Positions 33,336 through 44,598 of a stretch of DNA of 64,000 bases are shown piece by piece. Under the pieces are notes generated by a model. That model was not told the origin of the DNA. It saw only the letters and a list, made by a program, of their open reading frames with translations, and made no database searches. This DNA comes from Cubamyces lactineus. Its lineage: Eukaryota > Basidiomycota > Agaricomycetes > Polyporales > Polyporaceae. The translations under genes were made by a program, and so were the position numbers. How positions within the stretch are numbered: position 1 is the first letter of the stretch; each line of letters opens with the position of its first letter. The DNA lies in the NCBI GenBank assembly GCA_022376465.1, contig JACDTU010000016.1, forward strand, positions 248,001 through 312,000, written 5' to 3'.

Positions 33336-34198
33336 ATGGCTCACCCAAGGAGGCCCCCTCTCCTCTCTCTATGTCTGCTCCTAGTCTTCGCCGCGGCTGC
33401 TAATGCCTTGCATTTCTACCTGGATACCAACGAGAAGCGGTGCTTCATCGAGGAATTGCCGACGGACACGGTCGTGGAGGGTGTGTGTTAGGTGGCACAG
33501 CGCCGTCGAACGTGGAGAGCTCTGACACTCGCGTTGGATTGGACAGGACACTACCGTGCACTAGAATGGTCAGAGACTGAACAGAAGTATGTCGAAAACC
33601 CCAACCTGGGCATCCTGGTCGAAGTGGATGTAAGTCTCTGGAGCCTAAATGCACACCTGCATTGTCTCATGTCATCTTCCGCCTCTTTACTTGTGCGCGA
33701 CTATGTAGGAGCTGGAAACAGGGCACAACGTCGTGAAGACCCGCGGGCCTTCCGACGGTCGTTTCACTTTCACCTCGCACGATTCTGGAGACCACTCCAT
33801 CTGTCTCTCGAGCAACTACGGCACGTCTTGGTTCACGGCTACACACATCCGGCTCTACCTCGACATCGTTGTCGGGAGCACCAAACCCGACACGGAACAT
33901 GACCGTTCGCACGTCTCCGAGCTCTCCCAGAAGCTCCGGGACCTCAACATGAAGCTCGAGGATATCCGTCGTGAACAGCAGTATCAGCGCGAGCGCGAGG
34001 CCGCGTTCCGGGACTTGAGCGAGTCGACAAACTCGCGGGCGGTGTGGTACACGTTGGCACAGATCGGCGTGCTCATTGCGACGTGCGCTTGGCAACTGAG
34101 GCATCTCAGGGTATGTGGCAATTCATGCAAAGAGTGGTGATGAGACTGAATGTTGGTGTCTGCTACAGCGATTCTTCGAGGATAGGAAAATGCACTAA
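33336..34198 (+). CDS. p24/EMP24 family cargo receptor (Erp-type)
   Basis: Exons 33336-33480, 33547-33629, 33709-34110 and 34169-34198 encode 219 residues. Signal peptide MAHPRRPPLLSLCLLLVFAAAANA is followed by a GOLD domain with LHFYLDTNEKRCFIEELP and the two family cysteines (KRCF and SICLSS). A coiled coil runs from HVSELSQKLRDLNMKLEDI to EREAAFRDLSESTN. One membrane span (WYTLAQIGVLIATCAW) precedes a short cytosolic tail, RFFEDRKMH. p24 proteins cycle between ER and Golgi in COPI and COPII vesicles and select cargo such as GPI-anchored proteins. The FF pair in the tail is the COPII/COPI contact; a strict C-terminal dilysine is missing. Divergent from RPF1. Confidence 0.92.
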
Positions 34199-34428
34199 TG
34201 CACTAATATTTCCGGGTGTTCGCTACGACTATATATATTGACTGGTCTTTGTGTATGGTGTGCCTCCGGTATCGCCTTGTCGACTGACTGCCCGTCCGAC
34301 AAAGCCTAGGCGAGTGGGGTACGACCCGAGAGGGCTAAAGCACTGTACTAGAATTACACGAATAGTCTGGCCTGAATGACCGGGGTCGTTTATCCAGGTA
34401 TATCCCGCGAGGGTGGCATCCATACTAT

Positions 34429-35953
34429 TCACCCCAACCGGAGTAGCAATTTCTTGCTGAAGCCTTGCTCCATCTTCGTTAGGACTTCTCGGAGCTTCTG
34501 TGTTGCAGCCTCATCACTTGGCTCTCCGGATAGGTCCAGTACTTCATGCTCAGGCTCCTTCAGCTTTTCACACGACACCCAATGGCCACGTCAGAGATTC
34601 ACTACGGTCACGGAGCAGGCGCTGTGGCTGTGGGAGGCACTCACCTTGAGATCAGCGAGCGTCTGCATGAGCTGCTCGCGCTCCTGGCGGGAGTGCTGCT
34701 TGTACCACCGGCTTTGCCAGAATCCCTGCGTACAGAGGTTCTTGAATATGAACAGCGATGTGGGCAGCGACAGCGGCTTCTTTGACATCGCGCCGTACGA
34801 AACCAGGTGCGCATCGTCGCCAAGCAGACGAGTCATGACGGTCGTATCAGGACCGCTGACGCAGTTCAGCATCAATCGGATGGGCTGTAGCAAGCACCAT
34901 ATGTGACCGGAGCTATGATATAATCGATGTGGAACATACCCTCTCGGCGGTCCATTGCTTTACGTGCTTGGCCAGAGACTTGTCTGCAAGCGCATCGTAG
35001 GTGAACACGTGCGTCGCTCCCAGCTGTGTGAGCTGGGTTATGAGATAATCTATGTCTGGCCTATGTCATTTAGCAGTTGAGCATAGGATGCAGAACACCG
35101 CCAGGCATATAGTACCTGTTGCGCACAAAGTTGATAGTTTTGATGCCCCTACGAGCAGCTATCTGAATGACAGCTTGGCCGACCTACGGAAGCCAAGGTA
35201 AGCCCAAGCGAGCGGCGAAAGGTGCTATGATATGCAGCGTTGTTACTGACCGCACTGTTAGCACCTATACCGTATCTCATGAAGTCAGCTACCTGCACAA
35301 GCGGCGTATGGGGAATAGAGCAACACCATTCTGGAGAACCCAGTCTCCTTCCTGAAGCTCGATGAAGTCGTGCAGCATGTTGTATGCAGTCGCCGGGTTC
35401 ACCTGCTCAAATTCGTCAAGCACACATCTAGATTGACATGACATGTGCGACTTGCAGTGATGGTCGCCGCGTTCACTTCGCTCAGCTGTTTCGCAGGCAG
35501 CTTGATCAGGTCCTCCCCCCGAAGGGTGCGCAACGAGGACCACGTCCCAGCCTGAGCCTTTCCGGAGACGACCCAGTCGCCTTTCTGGAGGCCCTGCACG
35601 TCGCTTCCGACTTCGATAATTTCGGCCAACCCTTCATTGCCCCCGACAAAGACGTCCTTTCCGAAGAGCTGCAGCTGCATGGGTGAAGCCGGGTATACGC
35701 CTTGGACGACATTGATGTCGGAAGGGTTAATGGGCGAGAGACGGAAGCGAACGTTCACCGAGTCGGGAGGAGGCGGAGGAACGGGGTCGTAGGATTGGAC
35801 CCGGAGCACTTCAGCAGGATTGCCCTTCTCTGTGAAGACCACGGCACGATTGGCTGCGCCTCTGATAGCGGAGGTTGAGAACGTCCCCACAAGATTCAGA
35901 CGAGCCTTTCCAGCAGTTGAAAGCGCATGGCGCGTAGTACAGAGGCGAAGCAT
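34429..35953 (-). CDS. ETR1: Mitochondrial trans-2-enoyl-CoA/ACP reductase (Etr1/MECR)
   Basis: A medium-chain dehydrogenase/reductase without zinc ligands. The presequence is MLRLCTTRHALSTAGKARLN. The N-terminal domain has PINPSDINVVQGVYPASP and GNEGLAEIIEVGSDVQGLQKGDWV. The NADPH-binding part has TAYNMLHDFIELQEGDWVLQN, then NSAVGQAVIQIAARRGIKTI, where the dinucleotide loop lies, and PIRLMLNCVSGPDT. The string GFWQSRWYKQHSRQEREQL is characteristic of MECR, and the tail is GFSKKLLLRLG. It performs the last step of mitochondrial type II fatty-acid synthesis, needed for lipoate and respiration. It shares a 239-bp promoter with TIM44. Confidence 0.94.
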
Positions 35954-36027
35954 ATCTGCAGCTGGACGACGTCGTGGACGATGGTCAAGCCGTCCGGTCG
36001 CGGGCTCTGAGATGTCCGGTCCGCAAG

Positions 36028-36034
36028 TGACGTC
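36028..36034 (+). promoter_or_regulatory. CRE-like TGACGTC site
   Basis: TGACGTC in the ETR1/TIM44 divergent promoter, 18 bases left of the telobox palindrome. It could bind an Atf1/CREB-type bZIP factor. Function is unproven. Confidence 0.3.
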
Positions 36035-36051
36035 GGGGTGTTAACGCACAT

Positions 36052-36078
36052 ACCCTAACCCCGAAATATGGTTAGGGT
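36052..36078. promoter_or_regulatory. Inverted pair of telomere-like (telobox) motifs
   Basis: ACCCTAACC (36052-36060) and GGTTAGGGT (36070-36078) are perfect reverse complements separated by nine bases. Each contains the TTAGGG unit of fungal telomeres. They sit 99 bases from the ETR1 start and 115 from the TIM44 start. TTAGGG-binding Myb proteins (Tbf1/Teb1 type) act as promoter factors in yeasts. Confidence 0.6.
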
Positions 36079-36192
36079 CTGCTCACGTGGAAAGAAGACG
36101 GGCGCCTGTTCTCATAATCTTTGCGAGAAGTTGTTACGAGTGCATTCGCTTCATCCCCGTCCTCCTCCACGTCGTTCTCTTCGCCCTCCACC

Positions 36193-37909
36193 ATGCTTCC
36201 TCGTCATCTACGCCGTGCGGTCGTTACTCAAGCTGCGCCCGCACAGATTCGTGCTCTGGCTCTCAAGAGACAGGGACTTCGCTCCGTGCCGCTTGGTCTT
36301 CATCCTGCTGTCTCCGCACGACTACCTGCTGCTGCGTCCTTCCACTCATCGGCTCGCCGTCAAAATAATGAGCCTCCAAAGTCGCCGTTCCAGACTTTTG
36401 TTGAGGTGCTGCGGGACGAGTTGCGCAAGAATCGAGAGCTGCAGGAAAATGTCAAGCAGCTCCAGGGTGACGTCGAGAAGTTCCAGGACTCGGAGGCGAT
36501 GAAGCGCGCGAGGGAGGCGTATGAGCGGGCAAGAGTAGGTACATATGGAGAGTACGAGGGACGTAGATGCTGATGAATTGGCGTTGGATAGTTGACGTCC
36601 AGCATCAAGGAGAACCCTCGTCTGCGCGCAGCGGCCGAGGAGCTCCGAAAGGCTGGCATCAAGGTCGGTGACGCTGTCGGCGAAGCCCTCAGGACCATGG
36701 AGGAGAGCGAGCTCATGCGCGCTGTACGTGCACCTCTACTGCTCATCATAGCCTTTTGCTAATATTGAGCATAATGCTAGATCTCCCGTGCGTCAGCTGC
36801 CGTGTCATCAACGATAGAGAAGACGACAGAGCCAATACGCAACACTGCCGCGTACAAGACCCTGTCAGAAACTATCGCGGATGCGCTCGACGACAGCGGT
36901 ACTGCAAAGCATGCCGGCTTTGAGGAGAAGGAGGCCCGCCGGAAGCGTCGACAGATGCGTCTCGCGAAGGCTGGCAAGGACAGTATCACTGGTGCCCGCG
37001 TAAGGGCCAACCCTGAGTACGCGTATTTTCCCACCACTTCAGCCTGACTATACACTCAACGTATAATAACAGAGCCGGCCAGGCGCTCGTGCTGCACAAG
37101 GACTCGCCCCGACAGGAGCGGTGGAACCAGCTTAAGGAGACGAACCCGATCTTCCGGTCGCTCGCATCACTGAAGCAGCAGTACGACGAGAGCGAGAACC
37201 CGGTCGTCTCTTCGCTCCGGAGCGTAACGTCGACGATCGGCGGCTGGTTCGAGGAGAACGAGAGCGCGCAGGTGCAGCGGCTCATGAAGGCGATGGATCC
37301 CACGTTCACCATGGAGAGCTTCGAGCGCGAGCTCCGGGAGTACATCGTACCAGAAGTTGTGGATGCGTACCTCAGTGCGGACAGGGAAGCATTGAAGGCG
37401 TGGTGTGGCGAGGCGGTAAGTTCCATATACGACTCACAAGGGCAAGGCACTCATACACGATCTGCAGACGTACAACGTTCTCTGGGCAACAATGGAGCAG
37501 TACTTGAAGCAGGGGCTCATCAGTGATAGCAAGGTGCTCGATATTCGCCAAGTCGATGTACGTATATGTTGTGGCGTGTTCCTACAATTTGCTTAACTCA
37601 CGCTCTCGCAGGTCTCGACAGGGAAGATCCTTGAGGACGAGATCCCCGTCTTCGTGATCACCTTCGCCACGCAGGAGATGCTCCTGTTCCGCAACGCGAA
37701 GACGGGTGAGATCGTCGTCGGCGCGGAGGACCGCGTCGAGCAATGTCACTATGCCGCCGTCATCACGCGTGTCGAAGAGGAGCTCGACAACGAACTCACT
37801 GGTGGCTGGAAGGTCGTTGAGGTACGTATTCGCAACCTAGGACACACAGAGTACTGTTCTGACACTTTCTCCACAGATGGGTCGTAGATCTGCCCGTCAA
37901 TACCTGTAA
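36193..37909 (+). CDS. TIM44: Mitochondrial import motor subunit Tim44
   Basis: The first exons are 36193-36534, 36592-36723 and one starting 36781. The presequence runs to about residue 55 (FHSSARRQNNEPPKSP). An N-terminal coiled coil with VLRDELRKNRELQENVKQL and EEKEARRKRRQMRLA matches the segment that binds Hsp70 and Tim23. The C-terminal Tim44 domain includes FRSLASLKQQYDESENPVV, FEENESAQVQRLMKAMDPTF, FERELREYIVPEVVDAYL and LDIRQVDVSTGKILEDEIPV, then VFVITFATQEMLLFRNAK. The last exon adds MGRRSARQYL. Tim44 tethers mtHsp70 to the TIM23 channel on the matrix side. The start ATG 36193 is the first in frame; an earlier TTG at 36121 was ignored. Confidence 0.95.
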
Positions 37910-38312
37910 TTCCCTCCTCGCTCTCCACTCCTAGCAAAAGTTGCTCTCGTACCCTGCTAATCTACCATACACCATACGCACGACACGCATACCTCACGAC
38001 CCACCCACCCCTACCAGCCACCGCTCATATCTAAGTAGAGTACACACACCCGTATTGTCTTGGCACTCATGTATAGTTGGACGGTGCGCGATGGCGACGC
38101 CTTCGTGCAGATGTGTTACGAGAGTACGGTAATTAACGCATTATATAGAGGATTCCATGACTACATCTAGGCGTGATTCATAGTAGTGGTCGAACTTTTG
38201 AGGTGGGTCATCAACAGTCGTGAGAGGGGGCTGAAGGGGTGAGGGGGGTACTCTAGGAAGTCCGTGGAAAGGCAAGGAACCAAGAAGCAGGGAGAGCCGA
38301 GCGGCGGTGTAA
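37910..38312. other. Convergent intergenic region
   Basis: About 400 bases between TIM44 and the heme lyase gene, holding both 3' regions. Nothing else seen. Confidence 0.5.
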
Positions 38313-39251
38313 TCAGTGCGCGCCTTGCGAACTGTTCCGCTTGCTCTCCTCGCGGAAGTTCGCCCAGACGTCCTCGCTGGCGGCAAGTATCCGCTGCTTG
38401 ATACTTCCGACGCTGTCCAGCGCAGGGCGGACGTCGAGCGAGAAGACGGGAGACCCATCCGGTTCAGGCGGGGCGGAGTAGTAGTCGATCACGTAGCGCA
38501 CTTCCTCTCCGCTGTTCCTGCGGACTATCCAGTCGTGTCGGTCAAACGGAGGCTCGGTGCTATGGACAAGTCAGTACGAGAAGGCTGTAAAGAAAATCGG
38601 GGGGAATACTGACTTGAATCGTGAGGGAAGGAGCCATCCCGCGAACAACCAGAAGCGAGCTTTTGGCGAAAGCTCTCCGGGGCGGCCCTTGAAGCGCGCC
38701 AGCTGAGGCTCTGCGTTACTGCTCCATACGACCGGCGAGTCAGTACAAGCGACGGGCTAGCCAACACACATAACAAAAGGCCAGACTCACGGATCTTCCT
38801 TCTTCTCCCACTTCAAGATCTCCTGCCACGCCTGCTCGTTCAGGAAGTTGTGGATTTGGACCATCGTCTCAACGTGCTCTTCGGGAGTCTCCCAGCCCTT
38901 GCGAACCAACGCGTTGTAGAATTGTTGTGGCGACGGGTATTCCCATCGTGAAGAGCCGTCGCGCGGAATGGAGGACACCTCGCGCTCGGTGGGTAGCTCG
39001 GCGAGCTGCTGGGCGGCGGGTGTCTGGGAGAGGTTGGGCATCTGGTTCAGCGGGTTGATCTCGCCCGTGTCATGACTGATTGGACACTGTGCGGGCGGTG
39101 GTGCTGCTGCTGCTGCTGCTTTGCCACTATGGTCTATAGGGCACTTGGCGGGACCGGAAGACGAGGAGGGCTTGTTCGCGGAATGGTCGATTGGACATGA
39201 GGCGGGCGCGGAGGGCGGCGCAGAGACGGACTGCGAAGCTGCTTGACCCAT
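38313..39251 (-). CDS. CYC3: Cytochrome c heme lyase (holocytochrome c synthase)
   Basis: The protein starts [15 protein letters not shown] at 39251. It carries three heme-regulatory-type CP motifs in the first 60 residues: CPIDHS twice and CPISHD. The catalytic part has [39 protein letters not shown] (the His matches the axial heme ligand of human HCCS), [17 protein letters not shown] and [11 protein letters not shown], then [13 protein letters not shown] and [13 protein letters not shown]. It attaches heme to the CxxCH motif of apocytochrome c in the intermembrane space. Three exons are seen; the first join gives [12 protein letters not shown]. An alanine run is coded by a GCT repeat. The C-terminal extension is Ser/Asn-rich. 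Confidence 0.95.
39103..39120. repeat. (GCT)6 trinucleotide repeat in the heme lyase gene
   Basis: Six perfect GCT units on the plus strand, read as alanines in the linker between the second and third CP motifs. Such repeats often vary between strains. Confidence 0.9.
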
Positions 39252-39712
39252 AGCGGTGAGGAGGACGTCTAGGACGGTTGGCGGAGGGGTGCGGAGGTGA
39301 TGGGAGGAGGCAAAAGACGGTGAATGGGGAACCGGGGATTGGTTCGAGGAGGGACGGTGTATGACGGAGCAGCACGGAGGCGAATCACTCTGCCCTTGCT
39401 TTTCCGATCGCGAAGTTTCCTGGACGCGCGCTTACTCTCCAGGCCAGGCTAGCCGCTGCCCATTGCACTGCCAGCAGCATCTCCGAAGGGTCCTTTCACT
39501 CGACAATTGGTATCAGAGCTGAGGGCCGTGCCCTCTAATTAAATTATGGATCGTGATATAGGTACAACATGCATGTGTAAGAGAGTGACGCTAGGTGAGA
39601 TTATAAGTAAAGTGCAAAGATGTCACAAGAGATGCAAGGACCACTAGCAAGAGCGGTACAACGCGATACAATATGACAGTAAAGAACAAGACAGGTACTA
39701 TTTGACAGCGTC
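39252..39712. other. Intergenic region upstream of the heme lyase
   Basis: About 460 bases between the heme lyase start and the stop of the next minus-strand gene. It should contain the heme lyase promoter. No gene or repeat seen. Confidence 0.5.
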
Positions 39713-41689
39713 TCAGGGTGTGGGTTCCCCGAACAGAGGCTGGGGAGGATATCGTGATGCTGCCTTGACAGGATTGAACATGCTCGAGTAGCCATCCAGC
39801 GGAGATGCCTCCGAGGCTGAGCGTGCGTGCGGCTGGGCTGGAGGGGGTGTCCTCAATGGTGGCGGGGGAGACGCGGCGAACGGGTCGGGTTCCGTTCCTA
39901 ATGCTAGGGGAGTGAGGGTAGTCGATGAAGACATCGCCGACAGCGACAAGGCCGATAGCGTGGCATCGACAGAGCCCGTGCCACCTGTGGTACGCTTCCC
40001 AAAGGGGCGTACTGAGTTCCGTATCCCTTCGCGTTTCTTGAAGAGGTTCGTGAACATTTTCTTCATGTTCCCCGAGGCTGCTAGGAAGCGTGGCTTGTCA
40101 GGCTTGCCATCGAACGTGATGGATTGGCGGGGTGACGAGCGGGGTGACGAGTTGTTCGTGAGCGTGGACGATCGTGGTAGGGCGGAGAAGAGGGATGATA
40201 CAGAGCTGGATGCGGAGTGCTGACTTGATTGTTCAGAGTTCGGGTCGGTCAGGGTAAGCGATGGTGGGCGGCGAGCAAATGACCTCCCAGCACCTGCTAG
40301 GGTGACTGGTGAGGATAGCGGTCGCGGGATCATGCTCTGACCTGATGGCGGCCTTGGCCGGGCAGCTTCAGGTGACTATGGAAGCAGTGTGAGCGACAGG
40401 AGAGTAGGGATGCAAGGGAGCCCACATACCCCTTGCTTGATCTCAGCCATGGGTTCTATCGCATCGTAGTCCACGAGGCTCCTGATTGAACAGTTGTCGT
40501 CGACGGGTGTTTCCTGGAATGCCATCAATCAATATGAACACACCCAGCTCGCTCCGGATGCGTAACGTACCTCCCCATAGATTGCATACGCGCGATGCCT
40601 CTTAAGCATATCCGTCCTTGGGTCCGACTCCGCCTCCGAGAACCTCCCCAAAGCTCCTACACTCTGCAGCCTAGAGCGTGGTCGGATCGCTTGAAGCAAC
40701 ACAGCATCATCCGTTGAGAGCTTGAGCGACGGGGGCCTCTCGCGTGATCGTCGTTCGCCTCTAGGCGCAGGGGGGACCGCTGCCTCTAGCTTAGCGAGCT
40801 CTTTCCGAACCTCGACTTCGGAGATCTTCGCTGCTGTTGCAAGCACCTCTTTTGAATCCTGCTCCGAGAACGATGCGTGCTTGATGGCGACCACATCGGG
40901 AGGGGCAAGCTCCTGCTCCTGCAGTAGTAGCTTTTCTACAAAGCCGTTAAACTCCAGAAGATCGTCGGCCACCTTCGTGTAATCGCTAATCAAGAAGTTC
41001 AAACCCTCGATGAACCAGAAGGCGGTATCTTCGTCAAGCTCGGGCGGACGGTCGGCGGCGCTTGCGTCCGAGAGCAGCGTCTCTAGCCCCGCAAACTGAT
41101 CCGCAGCGCTAGCGAGCTCGTCGATGACTTCCCAGATGGTCATGGCCTCCTGCTCGAGCGGCGAGTACTCGGGATACTCTGCGGGGGTATCAGGGCTGAA
41201 GACAGATGTTGTGATAGTGGGGAGAGTGCCGTAGGCCACCTCGGCCGCCTGTATTTCGGTGTCCTCCGCGGGAACGGTAGGCTGCGTATCATGAGAAGTG
41301 GGGTTCCGCGCAGCGTGGACATTAATCGGACTCGGTTCCCTGACGACCGGGACGGAGACGATGGGGGAGAGGCTCGCAGTCGTAGAAGGCAAGCTGATTG
41401 ATCGACTGTGGGACGCCGTGGACGGGGAGCGAGGATAACCTCCGGGGGAGGTGGCGTCCTCGGAAACGTAGCAGTCGTATATCCAGATATCGTCCATGGT
41501 TACTTCACCCGAAACTGGTGAGCCTGCCGGCGCATCTTTCATGTACTGGAAAGAGGCCTTGGAAACTAACAGCATAATCAGCACGAGTTCAAATTCGGTG
41601 GCAAGCGCAGTGCTCACTGGGTGATCTTTGTGAAGGATGCCGTCCATAACGAAATGCGGGTTGGTAGGGGCTAAGCTCCTCCGATTCAT
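39713..41689 (-). CDS. Unrecognised Ser/Pro-rich protein
   Basis: A large exon (about 41689-40573) starts MNRRSLAPTNPHFVMDGILH. It runs through a hydrophobic helix (TEFELVLIMLLVSKASF), the block VTMDDIWIYDCYVSEDA, and a helical middle (IWEVIDELASAADQFAGLE, FWFIEGLNFLISDYTKVADD, LLEFNGFVEKLLLQEQELA). A short exon gives SIRSLVDYDAIEPMAEIKQG, and a final exon holds Ser/Thr-rich sequence with NMKKMFTNLFKKREGIRN, ending PLFGEPTP. I recognise no domain. Length is about 630 residues. The frame is open up to 41818, but the first codon there is GTG and the nearest ATG is 41689; an extra upstream exon is possible. The many SP/TP sites suggest kinase control. Likely a basidiomycete-restricted family. 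Confidence 0.6.
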
Positions 41690-42940
41690 TGATTGGAGAT
41701 AGGAGAGCAAGGCCGGGCATGGTGGTCTAGAGAACGGTGCACAAGGTGGTAGTGGGAGCTCTACAATGTCGGGCGTAGACCTTCTTGATGGTTGAGAACC
41801 TCTACACCAAAGAAGCACGGTACAAAATCATATATCTGACCGTGGCTGTCGTTCCGTGTCGTTCGAGGCTCTAGCTCGATCTCCCGTTTTCTTCCTGGAG
41901 GCTGAGTCGCAAGTTATAAGAATATATGCAAGAATAGAATGTTGTGAAGAGAATGAAGTTGGTGTAAAGCGTAGAAAGGGCAGTCGTGGAGGCGTAATGC
42001 CGTCCGTGGTCGCGTCTTGCCCCGCCTCGGTCATTATAAGGAGATGGTCGGCGGGGAGATTGGCGCCGCATCATGAACTTGATGGAATCAACTGCACGCG
42101 AGGGTTTAGTAGCCCGTTGCCTCGGGAAGACGAGATCGTGGTTGGGACACTGCGACAGCTCACAAGTACAACTGTCGCACCCGAAACGCGACAATCAAAC
42201 CATCGAAGGCGCTTGATTTCGGTGCGTCATCATCGCACAGTCCGACGTCGGTCGTCGAGTCTACTTCACTTGAGCTTGAACGTCCTCTGGAGGTCGATGA
42301 GCATGTTGGCCCAATTGTTGACACATGAACCCTGCACGGCTGCACATCAGTACGGACATCGGATAGTCAAACTTTAGGTCAATTTAAGTAGTCAACGGAG
42401 ACAGTGCACGCCACACTGCAGCGGCTGAAATGAGTCCGTGGGACAAGTTCGCCACGAGCTCGACAGGCAGTGCTGAGTGCTCAGTATGCAGCTCCAAGTG
42501 TAGATGCTACTGCTCGTTACTGGCGACAGCGGTTAATTTAGATGGCTTCTGGACGTCTTGACCTAGCTATGATATCGTGAGGCACGTTTGCTTGACAAGT
42601 TGATGCCGGCCTGAGACCGGTCTGCGAAACTAGGGGTAGGGTCAGGATCAGTGTTCGTGAGAACGAGCACTCAATCTGGCGTCGGGTGCCCATCAGAGTG
42701 CTCGACGTTTGAGGCTTCGGTATACTTAGGGCATGTACCATTAGATTACGAGGAGCGCGTGGTGGTCTCTGTAAGGCCTGGCCAGTGTCAAAAAGCTCGG
42801 CAGCACTGCACAGTATGCAGCATCGATTACCCAAAGACATGGAAAGGGCAGCAAACTGGACCTTCGCAAGGAACAAGCAGAGCGGTTGCATCTCGAACCC
42901 TGCAAGACAGCATGGTCATACAACCCGACGTATACAGGCA
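41690..42940. other. Gene-free stretch between two minus-strand genes
   Basis: About 1.25 kb. It holds the upstream region of the Ser/Pro-rich gene and the 3' side of NUP53. A small imperfect hairpin (GTGTTCGTGAGAACGAGCAC) lies near 42651. No gene recognised on either strand. Confidence 0.45.
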
Positions 42941-44481
42941 CTACCAACCGAAAATGAGATCCGAGACCTGGCCTAGCATTCCTTTGGAGGGGGATTGCTG
43001 GTTCGGTGTAGAAGCAGACGAAGGGACCAGGTGTTGCATCGGCTGAACAGCAGCGGAGGCACCTTTAGCCAACGTTGTCGGTGCGCTACCGCCTCCTCGA
43101 CGGAACGCAGCTGCAGAGGGTGCGAGCTTGATCGGGGTACCGACAATGGGAGTTGTTGGCTCCCCTCTGAAAGGTGTGCCGTGGCGAGGTGCAACCTCGT
43201 CTACGCTCATGCGTGTTGAGGGAGGAGAGGGGCCGAAGACATTCGAGGATGATGGTGGAACGGCATTTCCATCGGGGCTGGCAGCGTATAGCTCGGGCGA
43301 CTGGGCTGTGCTCCGTGCAAGTGAGGCACCCAATATGGCTTCAGCCTGTACAGGGTCCTAGAGCGAGCGACAAAGACCGATGAGCACAAGTTTGTGAGCT
43401 AGGATCTTGGTACTACGTACCGCCCACTTAGCGCCAACCATCCATGAGCCGCCGACTACCTCGCCATTCTTGCGGACAGCGCGGATAGCCTCTGCGGGAT
43501 TCAGATATCCGATGCGGAAAGCGTTCACGATTTCTGGGCTCTGCTCTGGTTCCGTGGCTTCTCCTAGGGAACGGAAGTATTCGACAGTGACGCTATATCT
43601 GTCAGGTGGGTACCCAAAGACAACCACATAAAGTGGTTGTGCACTAGATGGTGGCGTAGGCACTGCTGGCTTGGGAGTAGTGGGGTGTGAAGACCTGAAG
43701 AGTGATGCCCTGCTTTGTGAAGGGTCGAAGGCAGATGGCTGTCGTGCGGTATAAGTACGCATCATCGGGATAGGACAAGCGTTGGTGTACCCTTTGTGGG
43801 AATCGACCCGTATTCGGTTCTGGTATTTCATTGATGAGATCGTTGACAGAAGCGGTAGGGGGCGCATCCTCGTCCGCTAGAGTCTGTCTTGGTCTTTGTC
43901 TAACACAGCTTGTTGAATACGTGCCGCCGACCTGTGCGAAAGTACCGCATACCTAGAACTCTCGAACATGGAGTCCATCCCGAAGTCCGCGATGGCACCT
44001 CCAGAGAAGGTGTGGTTGAGCTTCGCTTTGGTTTGTACCATGGGCGGATCCTCGTGGCGCGACCCGCTAGGAGGGGAGGACTGCAGATGGGACTGAGCAC
44101 CTTGACAAGGCGCGCCTATGAATGTCACTTACACTGCTCTGGTTGGCCGACTGACAGATGGGAAGACGCGTTAGTACGGTTTCCGTGGTGGACGTGTGGC
44201 AAATCACGTACCATGAGGTATCCAGCTTGGTAGTGACTTCGCGATTGAGACAGGCTCTCGCTGAGAGGAGAACCCATACCCAGCGACGACCCCATGCTCA
44301 TCCCAAGCGACCCGCCTCGCACGCTCGGGCTTCCTGCCGTTTGGTTGGACATACCCGCCACAGAAAACGGCGAGCCATTGAATTGCACAGGATGCGAGTG
44401 TGAGTGAGGGAACTGCGGGCGCTGCTCTTGGCCCCCGCTGTTAGTCTGTCCCGACGAGTAGGAGTTGCTGCTTGAGAACAT
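42941..44481 (-). CDS. NUP53: Nucleoporin Nup53/Nup35 (MPPN RRM-like domain)
   Basis: The N-terminal region is low-complexity, with Ser/Gly/Gln (MFSSSNSYSSGQTNSGGQEQ). The atypical RRM dimerisation domain has PLYVVVFGYPPDRYSVTVEY, FRIGYLNPAEAIRAVRKNG and EVVGGSWMVGAKWA. A Pro/Thr-rich linker follows with repeated FRGEPTTPIVGTP-type Cdk sites. The protein ends GMLGQVSDLIFGW, which matches the C-terminal amphipathic membrane-binding helix of Nup53/Nup35 (usually ending IFGW). It is part of the inner ring of the nuclear pore, near Nup93/Nup155-type partners and the membrane. Introns split it into about six exons; the exon joins in the first third are approximate. Its start lies 320 bp from divergent ZPR1. 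Confidence 0.88.
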
Positions 44482-44586
44482 GGTGGTCGTCGAACAAAGG
44501 CAGGAGGACGCGAGACAAGAACACGATGTCTACAGGCAACAGCGAAGAAAGACGCGCTCCGCGGGGTTCGAACTCAGGACACGCTG

Positions 44587-44598
44587 CACGTGACGTAA
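44587..44598 (+). promoter_or_regulatory. Composite E-box/CRE in the NUP53/ZPR1 divergent promoter
   Basis: CACGTG at 44587-44592 overlaps TGACGTAA at 44591-44598. Both are classic bHLH and bZIP target strings. It lies 106 bp upstream of the NUP53 start. Confidence 0.35.

Noticed and set aside
36121..36192. N-terminal extension of Tim44 from 36121
   Set aside because: It would begin at TTG; the ATG at 36193 gives a proper presequence.
41690..41818. Extension of the Ser/Pro-rich protein to 41818
   Set aside because: The first codon of that frame is GTG with a stop just upstream; eukaryotic initiation there is unlikely, so ATG 41689 is preferred.
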